Shown piece after piece: positions 24,001 through 35,935 of a stretch of 64,000 bases of DNA. The stretch lies in contig VTFK01000006.1 in NCBI GenBank assembly GCA_009617715.1, positions 1,364,001 to 1,428,000 of the forward strand, in the 5' to 3' direction. The notes beneath the pieces were generated by a model. That model saw nothing but the letters and a program-made list of their open reading frames with translations. It made no database searches and was not told the DNA's origin. Made by a program: the position numbers and the translations under genes. The DNA is from Plectrocnemia conspersa (Eukaryota; Arthropoda; Insecta; Trichoptera; Polycentropodidae). Numbering within the stretch: position 1 is the first letter of the stretch; every line of letters starts with the position of its first letter.

Positions 24001-24826
24001 AACTTACCTGATTGTAAGCATGCCCACATACTGAGCGACACAAGTCGCTTAACCTGGTCACGGCATATTTGAACCTCCATACTGCCGCAACATCTATTAA
24101 ATAATAAAATTAGCGCTGTTTGCTCGCGGTAATCTATCGTATTCTCTTCTGCTAAGCACGCGTGCAGCAATTGCGAAAAAAATCCTCCAAAATGGTCTGG
24201 TTTCTTTTGAATTGCCTAAAAAATACACTTCATAGAACAAATTCTTATTTGAAATTTATATATTTAGGCCATACCTGCCATACTGGAACTCTCTCGCGAA
24301 ACTTTTCATTCAACATTACGACAATTGACATCATATGGGCGTGTGACGATTTTCCACTCTCATAATTTGGCCAGAGGAAATTCTCCAAATATTGAGAAAA
24401 CTCCAACATCATGATACGTCTCGTAGAGAAGCTGCACAATAATATTGTAATGTTAATATGTTAATATGGTAATTATACACAATTACAACAACAACAAATA
24501 TTTCACATTCAAACTTACTTTGAACCACATATTTCCAACAAGTATATATCTTCAATTATCTGCCTATCAAATGGCATGTGATTCTCTTGAGTCGCCGGGG
24601 CCCAATACTGATTTGCAAGCTACAAAATAACAATAAACGATGTAAACGACGCGTTGTTTCTTCCAAAAAATACGTGCAGATTACGTATTTTGAGGTTATA
24701 GTAGAAATGGGCGATTACCTGCGTGATCTTATCTGAATTGATCTGAGCCACTGTAGGCGGAGGCAACTTGTGGAGCTCCGTCGCCCCCTCAGTCACAGCG
24801 GGATCGATAAGATCCTCTTCGCTCAT
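21004..24826 (-). CDS. AQR: Aquarius (intron-binding spliceosomal helicase), N-terminal 307 codons in 6 exons; gene continues or is truncated
   Basis: On the - strand: 24826..24719, 24619..24519, 24431..24275, 24215..24008, 21424..21232 and 21157..21004. All GT-AG, all phases consistent. The start ATG at 24826 gives [20 protein letters not shown]. Diagnostic segments: [97 protein letters not shown] and [20 protein letters not shown], then [15 protein letters not shown]. These are the highly conserved N-terminal region of aquarius/IBP160, which binds introns in the activated spliceosome (nucleus). The family is about 1,400-1,500 aa; the SF1 helicase core is not in the window. The last visible exon ends at CAA|GTAAGT, so splicing is expected to continue, yet the Mth array follows on the opposite strand. 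The fourth intron, 2.6 kb, carries repeat D. The frame is intact with no stop, so this is not an obviously decayed pseudogene. Confidence 0.93.
23475..23880. repeat. Dispersed repeat D in aquarius intron 4
   Basis: Contains CGTTAGCCAGCCTTGATCCG, AAAATGACGGCTA and two further diverged units with ACTGCCATAG and ACCGCCATAG plus GTTCTATAATAGA. The same start (GTTAGCCAGCCTGAT) and ATGGCGG-bearing units are at 61625-62200. Confidence 0.55.
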
Positions 24827-27080
24827 TTTGAAAGATTTCTAAAACGAAAATCCCACCAAGGCAATGACAACCGGCTCAGTGTTGCTAGTGTGTCACAAAA
24901 ACAATCTTATTTCGTAGTCTTAAAGCGATGCATATCGACTATGTGTGAATAAAAATAACAATAATTTTAATAATAAAAATAATATAATACATATCTTGAT
25001 ATAATTAAATACACAAATAAATACTATATTAATTAATTTAATATAAACCAACATTTTTTTATTTTATAAAAAATTTTTTTTAAACTAAATTAATTAAATT
25101 TATTATAAAATCTATATTATCATTTTATTTTGCTATAAATTTGTTATAATAATATCCCTGCAATACAGTGACTGCATTTATATATATTAAGTGTTTAAAT
25201 TTTTCAGTTTTTATATTGGATTCATAAATTATATAAATATTATCTCTTTTTACTTATCTTTATATACATATGTGACATACATATTAAAACTATATGAATG
25301 GTTAATATGAAAAATAAATAAAACACGTTATTTCAAGATTATACTTACAAATAAATACTTTATATTTACACTTATACTGACGCTTAAGTTATATTTCAAA
25401 TGCCTTATAACGTAGTACAACAAGTACAAATATATGTTTGTATTTATATATTTTATAAACAATTATTGGTTTAAAGTGAAAACTAAATATTTTTTTCTTT
25501 CATTTTATTTATAAAAGTTTATACATTATAGTTATATTGCTTATTGTAATGTATATTATTAATACTATATTACTTGTTATCTATTTATCAATAATGTTGT
25601 TCTATCAACTATTTCCAATTCTTATATTTCTGATCTAAAAGTCTTTGTTTCATTTCAACGAGTCCTGAAACTAGAACACATTCATTATTACGTGTCTTTT
25701 TTGGTATTGAATAATAAATAATATATCGAAAATGAAGGATATCTGTTGAACGAAGTCGCGAAACTTCATTCCATTAGCACGTATCTACTTATTCTTTTTA
25801 TTAATCAGAAATGCTTCTTTGTATAAATATATAATGTGATATAATCAAAATGGAATATTATTATCTGAACACCATGGCTTCTAAACATTTAAAATAGGAA
25901 TACGTATTAAACGGGAATTTATTAAACAAGTTCTACTACTTTGTTCAAAAATACGAACCAACACATCGGTACGACCAGTGAGCACGCACACACTCACTGG
26001 CGCTACTTCTCTTGATATCAATATAGATAGGGGTGTACATAAATTAATAATTAATAATTAAATATTTAAAAGTAAATTACGAATTATAAAAAAGAGACTT
26101 GATAACATTATTAATTTAATTTAAGTTAAGATGTATTTGTCTCTCATAGAATTAATACATTTCTATAGATGCATTATTAGATAATCATCACTCCATTATT
26201 AGTAAATTTATGGTACTTTATATTATCCACGAGTGATATTGCTCATTTTTTAGCTTATTGCATAGTGTGGTACTTTGTACAACATTAAGTTAAAAATAAT
26301 AATAATAACACCGGTATTGAAAATTCCTGTACTACTACAATCCCTAGTGCCAAAGTGTCACATCCTTAACATCATACATGCTCTTAAGGAAACTCGAATG
26401 AATATGAGACAAGGCAAATTTATAACCAATCGTGATATTGCTTACCTCCACTTCCGATACATTTTAGTGAAAGCTATACTTTTAAAGTATATATTTACGA
26501 GACTGTCTTTTTAACGCCTATAAAAAAGGGTTTCAATATTTATGTTGTGGTAATTGTGTATAATTAATGGATTTCCAAAGTCTGCGTGACTATTTTACAG
26601 TTCTTGTGTTGTTCTGAAACGCCGATTTTACTTGTATTATTTTTTTTTGCTTCTAGCTTTTTTGATGGACATTGTTTGAACTGCGATTTAGCTACAAGAC
26701 TAAACTTCACGATTTCAAGTTCAATATTTGAAATTCGAGTTAAGACATGAACACACCCTTTGTAGAATCCATAAAACTTTTTGGCTGCTATGAGGTTTTT
26801 TAAATCCTAGCAATAAATGCAACTATTTTTAATTTTTTTGAATTTTTTTTTTATAAATAATTAACTTGTTTTCGTACTGAAAATTGCGTATATGCAGTAT
26901 ATTCATTTTCATATTAAAATTTTTTACAACAATATTACGACTTACAATAAATTAGAATCGAATAAAGCATATATAAACCAAATTTTAACCGAGAGTAGAG
27001 CGCAAAAAACAATTATCCTTTCTAACAAGTTAAAAATCCATGTCAAAAACAATATAATCCTGCCGTTGCCGTCACCATCG
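24827..27080. other. Aquarius 5' flank and AT-rich intergenic; no gene seen
   Basis: 24827-24950 is moderately GC-rich and probably holds the aquarius promoter/5' UTR, without a TATA box. 24950-25700 is over 80% AT with no feature. 26275-26514 is open for 79 codons but has no recognisable motif. Confidence 0.4.
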
Positions 27081-27300
27081 CCGTTGTAGTGGTACCGAGC
27101 GTTCCCACTGCAATGGTGCCGATATGATTTTAATACATTTTACGTGGATTTTTGACTTCTGAGAAGTAATAATTATTTTTGCACCCTCCTATTGACCAAA
27201 ATTCGGTTTGAATACACTTTGATCAATACTCACATTTCAGAAGTCCGTAGTAATATCGGTAAGGATAGCTATCATATTTTTAAAACAGTATAGTATCAAA
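27080..27300 (-). repeat. Dispersed repeat B, inverted copy
   Basis: TACCGAGCGTTCCCACTGC, TTTTGACTTCTGAGAAG and TATCGGTAAGGATAGCTATC are the reverse complement of the B copy at 9895-10085 in the same order. Confidence 0.7.
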
Positions 27301-27460
27301 CTGCAGACAAACTATGGAGCAATATCCGAGATGCGACGTCTGTCTGTATTTATTCTTCCGCTTATTTTCCATAAGAGTTGAGTTGGCTTAATTTGTAATT
27401 TTTAGCCATTTTTATATGCTTTGTCTACATCGCGCTCGTTTATTGAAAATGTGTTTTCAG

Positions 27461-27606
27461 TCGGACATGAACCAAGGCGTGTTGCTCCCCTACAATCTTG
27501 TCGGTCACTGTGAATGTGATAAGAAATGGATATCCATGACAGAAATATTGTATAAAAAAGTAAAAATGATCATGCAATTAAAAGATATACTACCATTCTC
27601 CTTGTG
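27461..27606 (+). other. Candidate internal exon, unknown gene
   Basis: 48 codons plus 2 nt lie between a good acceptor (TGTGTTTTCAG) and a consensus donor (TG|GTGAGT). The peptide includes SDMNQGVLLPYNLVGHCECD and KKWISMTEILYKKVKMIMQL. The same frame is also open upstream to 27416. I see no partner exons, except perhaps a 3' segment at 28112-28240 after CAATAG, ending in TAA. Not recognised; could be a transposon-derived exon. Confidence 0.2.
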
Positions 27607-28735
27607 GTGAGTTATAGGTTACTTCATAAAAAAAATTAAATTGCCGAAGAGCTGCAAAATGATATACTTTTATTAAAATAGAACGTATAAAATTACTCAC
27701 ATTATTGAGATTTTTATAATTTCAAATATCACAGTGCGTCTATTTATAAAACGGTAAAAATCGCCATTTTAAAAAGTAAAATTTGGTGTTTTTTGTCATT
27801 TTTTTCAAACTTTATGCCCGTTGTGCAAACTAAAGATCCAACGTATGATTATTTTTAATAATTTTTATGTTGATTAGCATGCAAATTCGCAACTTTTGAG
27901 CCATATTATAATTCGATACTCGAAAAATTGTTTTTATCGACCCATCCAACTAACTATAAGGGCGCCCGAAAAAAAAATATTGCCTTAAGACGCTGCAGAG
28001 GCTAAAGCCGGCACTGTCTTGTGCTAATAATTCGGGATCGTCACGTACAAAAGCAATCGGCGAGTCGTTAAGGCGAATACAACTCTTATTGCGCTTTTAA
28101 CATTGATTTCAATAGGTGGATTGTCGCCACAAATACATCAAAGCGGTGCATTAAAAGAAACCGTGAAAATAACAATTATTAAATTTCTTGAAGAAGCTGA
28201 AAATATAGCAAATCCAAAGACAACAATACTTAATTTTTAATATTGGAGGCAATTATTATATTAACAAAAAATAGTTTTTATTAATTAATATTTCATGCCA
28301 TAAAACGATAAATTCAGGATAAGTAATCGTTCAGTGGCCATTTTATGTTCTTAATGGTTTTAGTTTATTCTACTTAGTATTTAATAACATTTAGTTTATT
28401 TTGTTATATTTTTGTAGTCACATAAATATAAAATATAATAAAAAATAATATTCAAAAACGGTTTCTGCTTCATTTGTTTATTTGGTTTCTTCAACATATC
28501 CATCAACAGGGAATACTAATTTTTTTGAAAAAGGTATGATTTTTTTGATCGGTTTCAATTATTGAGACCGTTTTACAACTTCATTACGTCCTGTAGCTTT
28601 TTTATTTGTCAACTCGCATGTGATTTATTACGTTTTTTTTTTATTCTGTATATACTAAAAATTAAATTAAAATGCACACATTTATCAAATTAAAAATTAA
28701 AACATATATTTTTCTCTTTTGACAGCCCTGATTCG
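27607..28735. other. AT-rich intergenic, nothing firm
   Basis: 28112-28240 is open in one frame (GGLSPQIHQSGALKETVK...KFLEEAENIANP) and ends with TAA. Otherwise AT-rich without features. Confidence 0.25.
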
Positions 28736-29130
28736 ATAAAACGTAGTCGAGTGTGTTGGTGGCCTCTGCGCGAGTGTTCGTTCACCACGACCCCGACATA
28801 GAAGCAAGTATTCTTTCCCTACCAGATTATACCTAACAGGAAAATTTCCCAACCCAACCTTCCATGACGTTCTTCGTCGAGCGGCCGGCACAACAATGCC
28901 GGTGCGTCATGCCTGATACGAGCGCCGACATTTTTCGTTCGAATCGCGAACGCGGCAAAACGCCCGATTCGAAAATATATTTTGCCATCAAGCAACGTTG
29001 CGCGGCCGTCCGCCGGCCGAACGTCGACAGCGACGCGCGTGCAACGTTGCTACGGGCTAAAACTGGGTTTTACGTCTTTGCTATACATACTACGTATAGC
29101 GAGCGATATGCTACAGCGCGTTTTGGCCAT
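28736..29130. promoter_or_regulatory. CpG-rich island 1 in the gene-poor region
   Basis: A sharp rise in GC with many CG dinucleotides in an AT-rich setting. It contains a short inverted repeat around CAACGTTGCGCGG / GTGCAACGTTGC. Open frames on both strands are what GC-rich DNA gives by chance. It may be a distal promoter, enhancer or the remains of an element. Confidence 0.35.
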
Positions 29131-29689
29131 GATTAAAAAAAATATTATTTATAACATTCGCCGTGCGAATATCGCATTTAAATTTAAAAAAACTCTAATT
29201 AAAAAATATTTTCTAGGATCAATATTTAATGTTATATAAAACAAAATAGAAGTTGCGTATTTTACGACATATATAACGCAATCGATTACCGGCACACTAA
29301 TACAACTATGGCCGCTTTTGTTGCTGTTATGCGCAAAGAAAAGTTTTATTTATTTCGAAACGACGCAACTAGCGCTAGTTTAAAGTTTGAATTCGAACTA
29401 TCGCGCGCTTTTATATGAGCACTTCCGCTCGCGAAACGCATTGTTAAGATAAACCGCCCGCTACAAGTACAACAACTTGACGGCATAAGCCCCTCTTTTA
29501 CGATTACTTTAATAATCATATCAATATCAATTAATATATTATTTTTGTAATATTCGTAATTAACATAACGCTCGAATATTATTGTTATTATTCTGTTTTT
29601 TCTTCGTAGAATATAACCTCGTACAGTATAAGGTCTGTCGAGTAGAGTAGAACAGAGAGCGATTTGAGTGCTCAGTTCGCTCGCTAGAA

Positions 29690-29712
29690 CTCCCCCTCCC
29701 CCACCCCACACA
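29690..29712 (-). other. G-run on - strand (possible G-quadruplex)
   Basis: CTCCCCCTCCCCCACCCC on the + strand, thus four G-runs on the - strand. A similar run is at 33091-33110. Confidence 0.4.
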
Positions 29713-29879
29713 TTTTGCTCCCGGCTAGGCCAACAACATGCCCTCTTGCTGCTCCCCCTCATGAATAACGTTTCGACGGGGGTTGTAAACCATTAATGAT
29801 ACATTTTTTATTTAAATTAATAATAAAATACATTACTCAGAATACAACAATACCATCCGGTATCAAACCTGTTATATTG

Positions 29880-31450
29880 GGCTTGTATTTTTTGGGTCAG
29901 AATTTTAATACGGTTGTGGTTTGAATTTATACTACATGGGTCAGAATTTATATTAGATGGTAAGAATTTTTTTGGACAGTATTTATTACAGTTATTGGTC
30001 AGTATTTATATTATATGATAGTATGTTAACCTCAAGATCAGTTTTATGTTAACAGAAGGTCAGCATAATTATCCAGGGACGTCATTTAAGGGACGTCATT
30101 TGGCCATAAAAATGGATGTCATTTAATGAAATACTATATTTTTTTATGAAATCAAAATATTTAAAAAGCGAACATTCATTGCCCTTCTTTGAATCTCTCC
30201 CTCCTAGAAAAGGCTGAAATAACGTCCATGATTCTAAACCAGAAATTCTTAGGTTATCCCTCAAAGAAAATCCAAAAAAACAGTCTCAAATCTCTCCCGG
30301 AAATATGTCATTTTAGTGAAATCATATTAAAATAAATTTTCACCAGTAGATATATATTTTTACCAGTGAAAATATTATTTATCTGGCATGTGCTACTAAA
30401 ATAATAAAATCGTGTCGGTGCTGTTGCAGTGGGAACGCTGGATAACAAGCATTTCCACTGCAAAGCCGCCGACACGATTTTTTAGCTTTTGCCGTAGATT
30501 TTTGACTTCTGAGAAGGGAGTATTATTTTTTGCACGCTCTTATTGGTCAAAATTCGGTTTAGATATGCTTTATTCGACTCTCACCTTTTATAAGTCGTAA
30601 TATTGTTATAAAAAGTCGTAATATGAACGCTAGATTACCTAGCGTCTCCACTGGCACGACTTTATTGCTTTTGACGTGGATTCACAGTGAAGCAGGTAGG
30701 GGAATTTTCCTCTTTCTTTGAATTTGGACAGAAATATTCATGTCACTGAATGAAATACTATGAATCTTAGTAAAATAAAAATATTAAGAAATCAAGAAAA
30801 AGCTGTAATGACGAACCTGTTATTTTCAATGTGTTTTAGCGACAACTTGTTTAGTTGGGTTCGCAACATAGTCAGATTTCAACACAACAAGCTAAACTTC
30901 ATATCAGTTATTTGTCGCTGCTCTGTCGTTATTCCCGTTTCGTTCGTCACTCTGAATACCTTCGCATCCTACATACAATTAAATATATTCATTGAGTTAT
31001 TCATGGGTTGTTCAATGCTCTGACCAACGCTCGCTCGAACCTAACCTGTTCACAGTTTTAGTGTAAGCGACATATTTTGTAAGATATTTTTAAATAAATA
31101 ATTTATTACCCATTTATATTTATAAATATTCTAATATTTTTTAATTCACATGCTCATCCTATATTTTAATTCTGGTCTCCTATATTTTTTTTCTACGCGT
31201 GTGCTATTTTTATTCTAACCATGTGATATTTATTCTGACCCTTAATAATATAAATATGACCATTCATTATTTTAATTCTGATCGTCCTATATGTTTTTTT
31301 TCTGACAATATGCTATTTGTATTCTAAACATTTAACCCGGATTAATATAATTTATTATGACCAAACTCTTATAAAATTCTGATCGAGCTCTGATTTTTAT
31401 TCTGACCCAAAGTTGAATTAATTCCGACCATTTAATTTGTTGCCGTTATG
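29880..31450 (+). repeat. Composite dispersed repeat: GGTCAGAAT arrays flanking A, B and C segments
   Basis: The left flank (29890-30060) has diverged GGTCAGAATTTATAT units. Then come repeat A (30080-30390), repeat B (30412-30600), a second A fragment (30690-30780) and a C-type end (30850-31060). The right flank (31130-31440) has the inverse units (TTATTCTGACC). The outer arrays point toward each other, giving the block a large inverted-repeat outline. The 30850-31440 part recurs inverted at 46050-46520. No intact gene inside. Confidence 0.6.
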
Positions 31451-33030
31451 TTTTGTTCAAATAAATTTCAGTCTTTAAAAGCATTTTTTTTAAATAACTG
31501 TTAAATACGAATAAGTAACTACTTTCAAATGTACTATCAAATATTTACTTGAAATAATAGTATATCGTATCTAAGTACGCGTATTGTTTTACTTGATAAT
31601 TTTAAAAGATTATTTCTTAGATAAGACATTAACCTAAAATCGATACAAGTTGATATAATATCGATTTTAAAATAATTTATAAATATAATACCAGATAAAA
31701 ATCCGCGTGACGACGTTTCAGAATTTATCAGGCATTAGTTACAGCAATTTTTGAAAAACTTCGATAAATGAAGGACACATATTTCAGTTTATAAAAGTCT
31801 ATACACTTTCTTAAACTATGAATAGGACACTTTTTATAAGTTTATCTATGCTCAAGCGTTATTCAGTAATTTTTTAGGTGGTTTATGTTTCAGATTATAC
31901 CACTTTTACTGCACCACCATCACGATAACCAATAGTATAGTATCCGAAAGACCTGGATTCGAATCCTATATTAATCTTTATGTTCTTAAATTTATTTTAG
32001 AAATCGGAATTAGTGACTCTTAATTATTTATTATCTCGATCGATCATCACAGATTAGGTTTTCCTGGATTTTTCTAATTTCACAGATGAACATCATGAAA
32101 ATGAATTCAAATGGAGTTAGGTCAAATGTATTAGGTACATAAAATTCTCTAATAATGAGCTACTTTATACTCAGATTCTATTTTTATTTTTTAATCTTTC
32201 GTTGTAACCTAACAGGCGTTAGCCCAATGCGTTAGTCGATTATAATGAATACTTAAAAATAAGTATTAACCACCAGTCTTTTCAGTCTGAGAATCAGTTA
32301 TGTATATTATAGTTTATAATCAATATATCTCATTTTGCAATGGGACCGTTTTTTTAATAATAGCGCATTTTTATAAATAATAATTTGAGTCTGCTGCCAT
32401 GGCTCGAGCTCGCGACCTCTGGGTTATCAGATTAGACCTTTCAAACTACGCTATTTATATAAGAATCTGCCAGAAACTTATAAGACTCAATCATAAAACA
32501 GTTTTAAATACATTAAATAAAACCGTTTGTTAAAAAATATTAATAACACACTCACACTACGCAGCATCTCTAAAATGAGCTAGTATTCCAACATCAAAGC
32601 CAAAGCACTTAAATTAGGCGAAGAAGGAATCGCTGATCTATTATCTGCAGATATTGCTGAATTACTATTAGATGAAATCATTAGGCTTGTGTTTTAGACA
32701 CACGATTAATGAATAATAAATAAGAGAAATAATATTAAAATATATAGTTTATGTATACATATATATGTACCTACATCTTTAGTCGTTAATCGTGACACTA
32801 GCCAATAAACCATAAATGCAATACAATTAGCAATTATGCATCGAGTCGTCAGCTCATATTTAATCAGTAAATATACACTTCTTGAAACCTTCACATTGAA
32901 AGTGAATCATAATAAAATGAATTTATATAGTAAAAGTTAGTCATCGTCAATGTTGAGAAAGAATGATTTAAATAATAAAATTAAATATGTACGCGTAGTT
33001 CAATAACTGGTTTAAAACCCCTGATACCTC
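31451..33030. other. AT-rich intergenic; SINE-like B-box and tRNA-like fragments
   Basis: 31915-31970 has CCTGGATTCGAATCC, a B-box-like word, and 32395-32450 a minus-strand tRNA-like fragment (CGAGCTCGCGACCTCTGGG). No gene. Confidence 0.35.
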
Positions 33031-33660
33031 ATTCCCCGCTTCGACCGAACCCCACCCGCACCACTTTCGAACTGTTTTTATGTTCCCCCCTCCCCCACCC
33101 ATCGCAACCTTTCCCCTCGTCCACGAGCGGTCACCAGAACATAACACTGTGCTGTGTTCTGCGCGCGCACATATAATAATACGTTCAAAACACAGATAGA
33201 TCTGCCGAATTTGCTCGTTTCCAATTTCAGAAACGGAGCGAAAGTTTCGAAAATGAGTATTGAAATATGAATTAAAAATCACGAACGAATAAAATAATCG
33301 ATGTTAAAAATTAGTGATTGTTATTAAACAAAGACAGTCGATAGACTGCTGTATTCGGTTGTTTTTAAAAAGGGGAAAAGGGGGAGCGTTTCGAACGTTA
33401 TAATTTCGGATAATGGTCGCATGCACGCCGAGCGAAATCTAAATCTGGCGCGCGGGCGGAAAATATCGATTTGAGATTTTGAGTGTGGCAACACCGAGCG
33501 GAGCTCGCGAGAACTAAGGACGCCGCTTTTATTGTTGTTTCGACGGAATCCTCTATCGTCCGCTGATAACATTTGACATTCGCAATTATGCCGCGGCGCC
33601 AGTCGAACGTCACCTTTGTTCGCGAGATGCACTTCGTTCGCAAAAAAGTCAAAACAACGC
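33030..33660. promoter_or_regulatory. CpG-rich island 2
   Basis: GC-rich in an AT-rich setting, with TGGCAACAC at 33486-33494 (the recurrent motif seen near three other GC patches), GCGCGCGCAC, and a pyrimidine run with CCCCCCTCCCCCACCC (33091). A 28-codon frame from ATG at 33588 (MPRRQSNVTF) is too short to call. Could be a promoter or enhancer. Confidence 0.4.
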
Positions 33661-34735
33661 TAAAGTTGCCATGATTTTAAAAATACAACGATTATGAATT
33701 GAATAATGATTCTAATAGAAATGTTACGATATAGATAGAGAGTTGTAATAAATACAATATCTGTTTTAGATAAGAAAATATAACGATAAATACTCTGACT
33801 GGTATAAATAAGGTTGACCAAAATTCTCATCTGATCGATTTTTATATGTTGAAAGGCGTTGAATCAACTTACGTTGACTTATAATATTCTTATGACTTAT
33901 ATTTTAGTTACATTATCAATCATAACTGATTAGAAAGATTTTAGAATATAATTAAAACAACTTTGAAACTTTAAAGTAACATTAACAATAAAATATTAGC
34001 TTAATATACTGATTGGAATTCAAACTAGAACAAAGGCTTGGTTAAAAATTAGTATAATCGGCATTTGGAACACCTAAGAATTGTTCAATGGTAACGCAGA
34101 CTTTTGAGAGCCATCAATTATCATCAATTACCACAATTTAGAAACGCTTTAAACTTTTTTCATCCTTTGAGATGCACGTCAAGAAAAAATATTTATGGTC
34201 TCGCATGGAATAAGCATTGTTCTACGTATCCTTTGTAATTATCAGACGGTCACCCACAAATGATCACCTTGAAAGTTAGGCTTTCTTTAACCCGCTGTTG
34301 GTCACGCGGCGGCGTAGCGCTCACCCATTCAATGCCATTTTATTTGTATGAATGAGTCCATCTATTTTTCTAGAATTTTTGTTGTTTTTTTTTCAATATT
34401 ATGTGCTCAAGCTCGTGTTAAAATAAATGTTATCTATTTATATAAGCATTTAATTTTGCGTATTAGTTGTATTGCATCAAGGATCGAGGGAGGACGTCGT
34501 TCGTTCACGTTTGTATTAAAATTGAGCTGCATATTTTTTTCGGGTATTTTATTGTTATTGTCATTATTACTTTCTTTGTAGTTATTGTTGATTTTCAACT
34601 TTTTTTTCTTGATAAAAATGATGAACCATAATTTACCCTGGCTAGTGGAAGAATATGATAATGAAATATTAGGCGTTTCAAACTTTTCTGTATTGAAAGG
34701 TTAAAAACACTACTGATACTTGCTCAGAATGTTTA
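33661..34735. other. AT-rich intergenic with a repeat G fragment
   Basis: 34238-34260 (GTAATTATCAGACGGTCACCCA) matches the inverse of 39315-39345. A 77-aa open frame at 34348-34581 is low-complexity hydrophobic. No gene. Confidence 0.35.
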
Positions 34736-34870
34736 AACTTAACTTAAAAATAGAAAAAATATTAGGCAGATGAAATTAAAAGTAAAATATATTTGACAAT
34801 CATCTTGATCAAAATTTTCACTGTGTGGAATTTTCGTGTGCGCAATAATCCGATCATAGTTTTTAATATC
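34736..34870 (+). repeat. Dispersed repeat E, copy 1
   Basis: TTAAAAATAGAAAAAATAT, ATATATTTGACAATCA and GGAATTTTCGTGTGCGCAAT recur in order at 56605-56760. Confidence 0.6.
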
Positions 34871-35029
34871 ATTGGGTTTTGATGACACCATTGCTCAAAA
34901 TGAGAGAAAAGGGGATAAGCACTAATTTTGAGTTTTATGTTTTTTTTATCGTGATTTACATTTTATTTTATTTATAAAACAAAAATACAATCTAAAAAAT
35001 TGTGATTATTCTATTCAAACGAAAGGGGG

Positions 35030-35575
35030 GTCATTTGGGGTGGGACAGGATGGGGCATTTGCTTCCTCTTGAATATTGCCAGAAAAAGTGTCATTTAATA
35101 AAGTATTATGATTTTAAATATAATAAAAATATTAACACTGACTGGCCAATTTTTACCACCCTCCCTGTAAAAAACTGAAATGACATCCCTGATACTAAAC
35201 CAAAAATTCTCAGGCTATCCCTCAAAGAAAGTCTAGACGTCATCAGATTGGGGTAGGTGGGAGCATTTGCCCCCCCCCCTATTGAATTTGTCCAGAAAAA
35301 TGCATATCATTTAATGAAATACTATGAACCCAAATGAAATTGAAATATTAAAAAAATGACCAACTGGTGAACTTTTGCCCCCCTCTCCCCCTCCACCCCC
35401 GGAAAAACTGAAATGCCATCTCTGATTCTAAAACAGAAATTCTCGGGATATCTCTCTAAGAAATATAAAAAAACAGTCTTGAATCTATTCTAAAAATATT
35501 TTTTTTAAATACGTTATTTCACCGGTAGGTATATATTTTTACCAGTAAAAATATAATTTATCTGGTAGGTGCCTC
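35030..35575 (+). repeat. Dispersed repeat A, two copies in tandem
   Basis: 35030-35240 and 35245-35575 each contain GCATTTGC, the GAAT-TGCCAGAAA region, ACATCCCTGAT and TTCTC-GG-TATC words. The second ends in the self-complementary TTTTACCAGTAAAAATATAA and ATTTATCTGG. They differ enough to be old. Confidence 0.65.
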
Positions 35576-35744
35576 AATTCTTCCAAACTTCCTCGATGGA
35601 GGAGTTTTAAGGATGTGACGCTTGACCCAAAAATATTAATATAAAAATGATTAATACAAAACACACGTTCTTTTTTCTGTTTTTCTGGGAGCAAGTTTAT
35701 TCTAACAAAATATTCATTCATTTGCTTACACATTTTATTTATTT

Positions 35745-35935
35745 ATATATAATTATATTTTTATTGGAAATGAAGGAGTTCAAACTGTCTCGTACCGAAT
35801 CAGAAGCTGTAAACTTCCTGCAATAACCTCTTTTGTTATATTCATGAGGTACTCACTGTTCTGACCAACGCTAACTCGCTGCCGCTCGCTCGCACCTAAC
35901 ATGTTCAAATTTTAAAACGTTTTTATCATTATAAT
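35745..35935 (+). repeat. Dispersed repeat C, long form
   Basis: ACTGTCTCGTACCGAATCAG, TGAGGTACTCACTGTTCTG and TCGCTCGCACCTAAC match 16890-17050 in order. Confidence 0.65.

Noticed and set aside
24162..24439. Plus-strand open frames of 60-67 aa opposite aquarius exons
   Set aside because: They are antisense shadows of the aquarius exons at 24008-24431.
29346..29762. 138-aa open frame on the - strand
   Set aside because: Mixed low-complexity and basic segments, no splice context, no recognisable motif, and includes a G-run translated as glycine.
33324..33652. Two ~100-aa open frames on the - strand in CpG island 2
   Set aside because: They overlap each other in different frames inside a GC-rich patch and share no family features.
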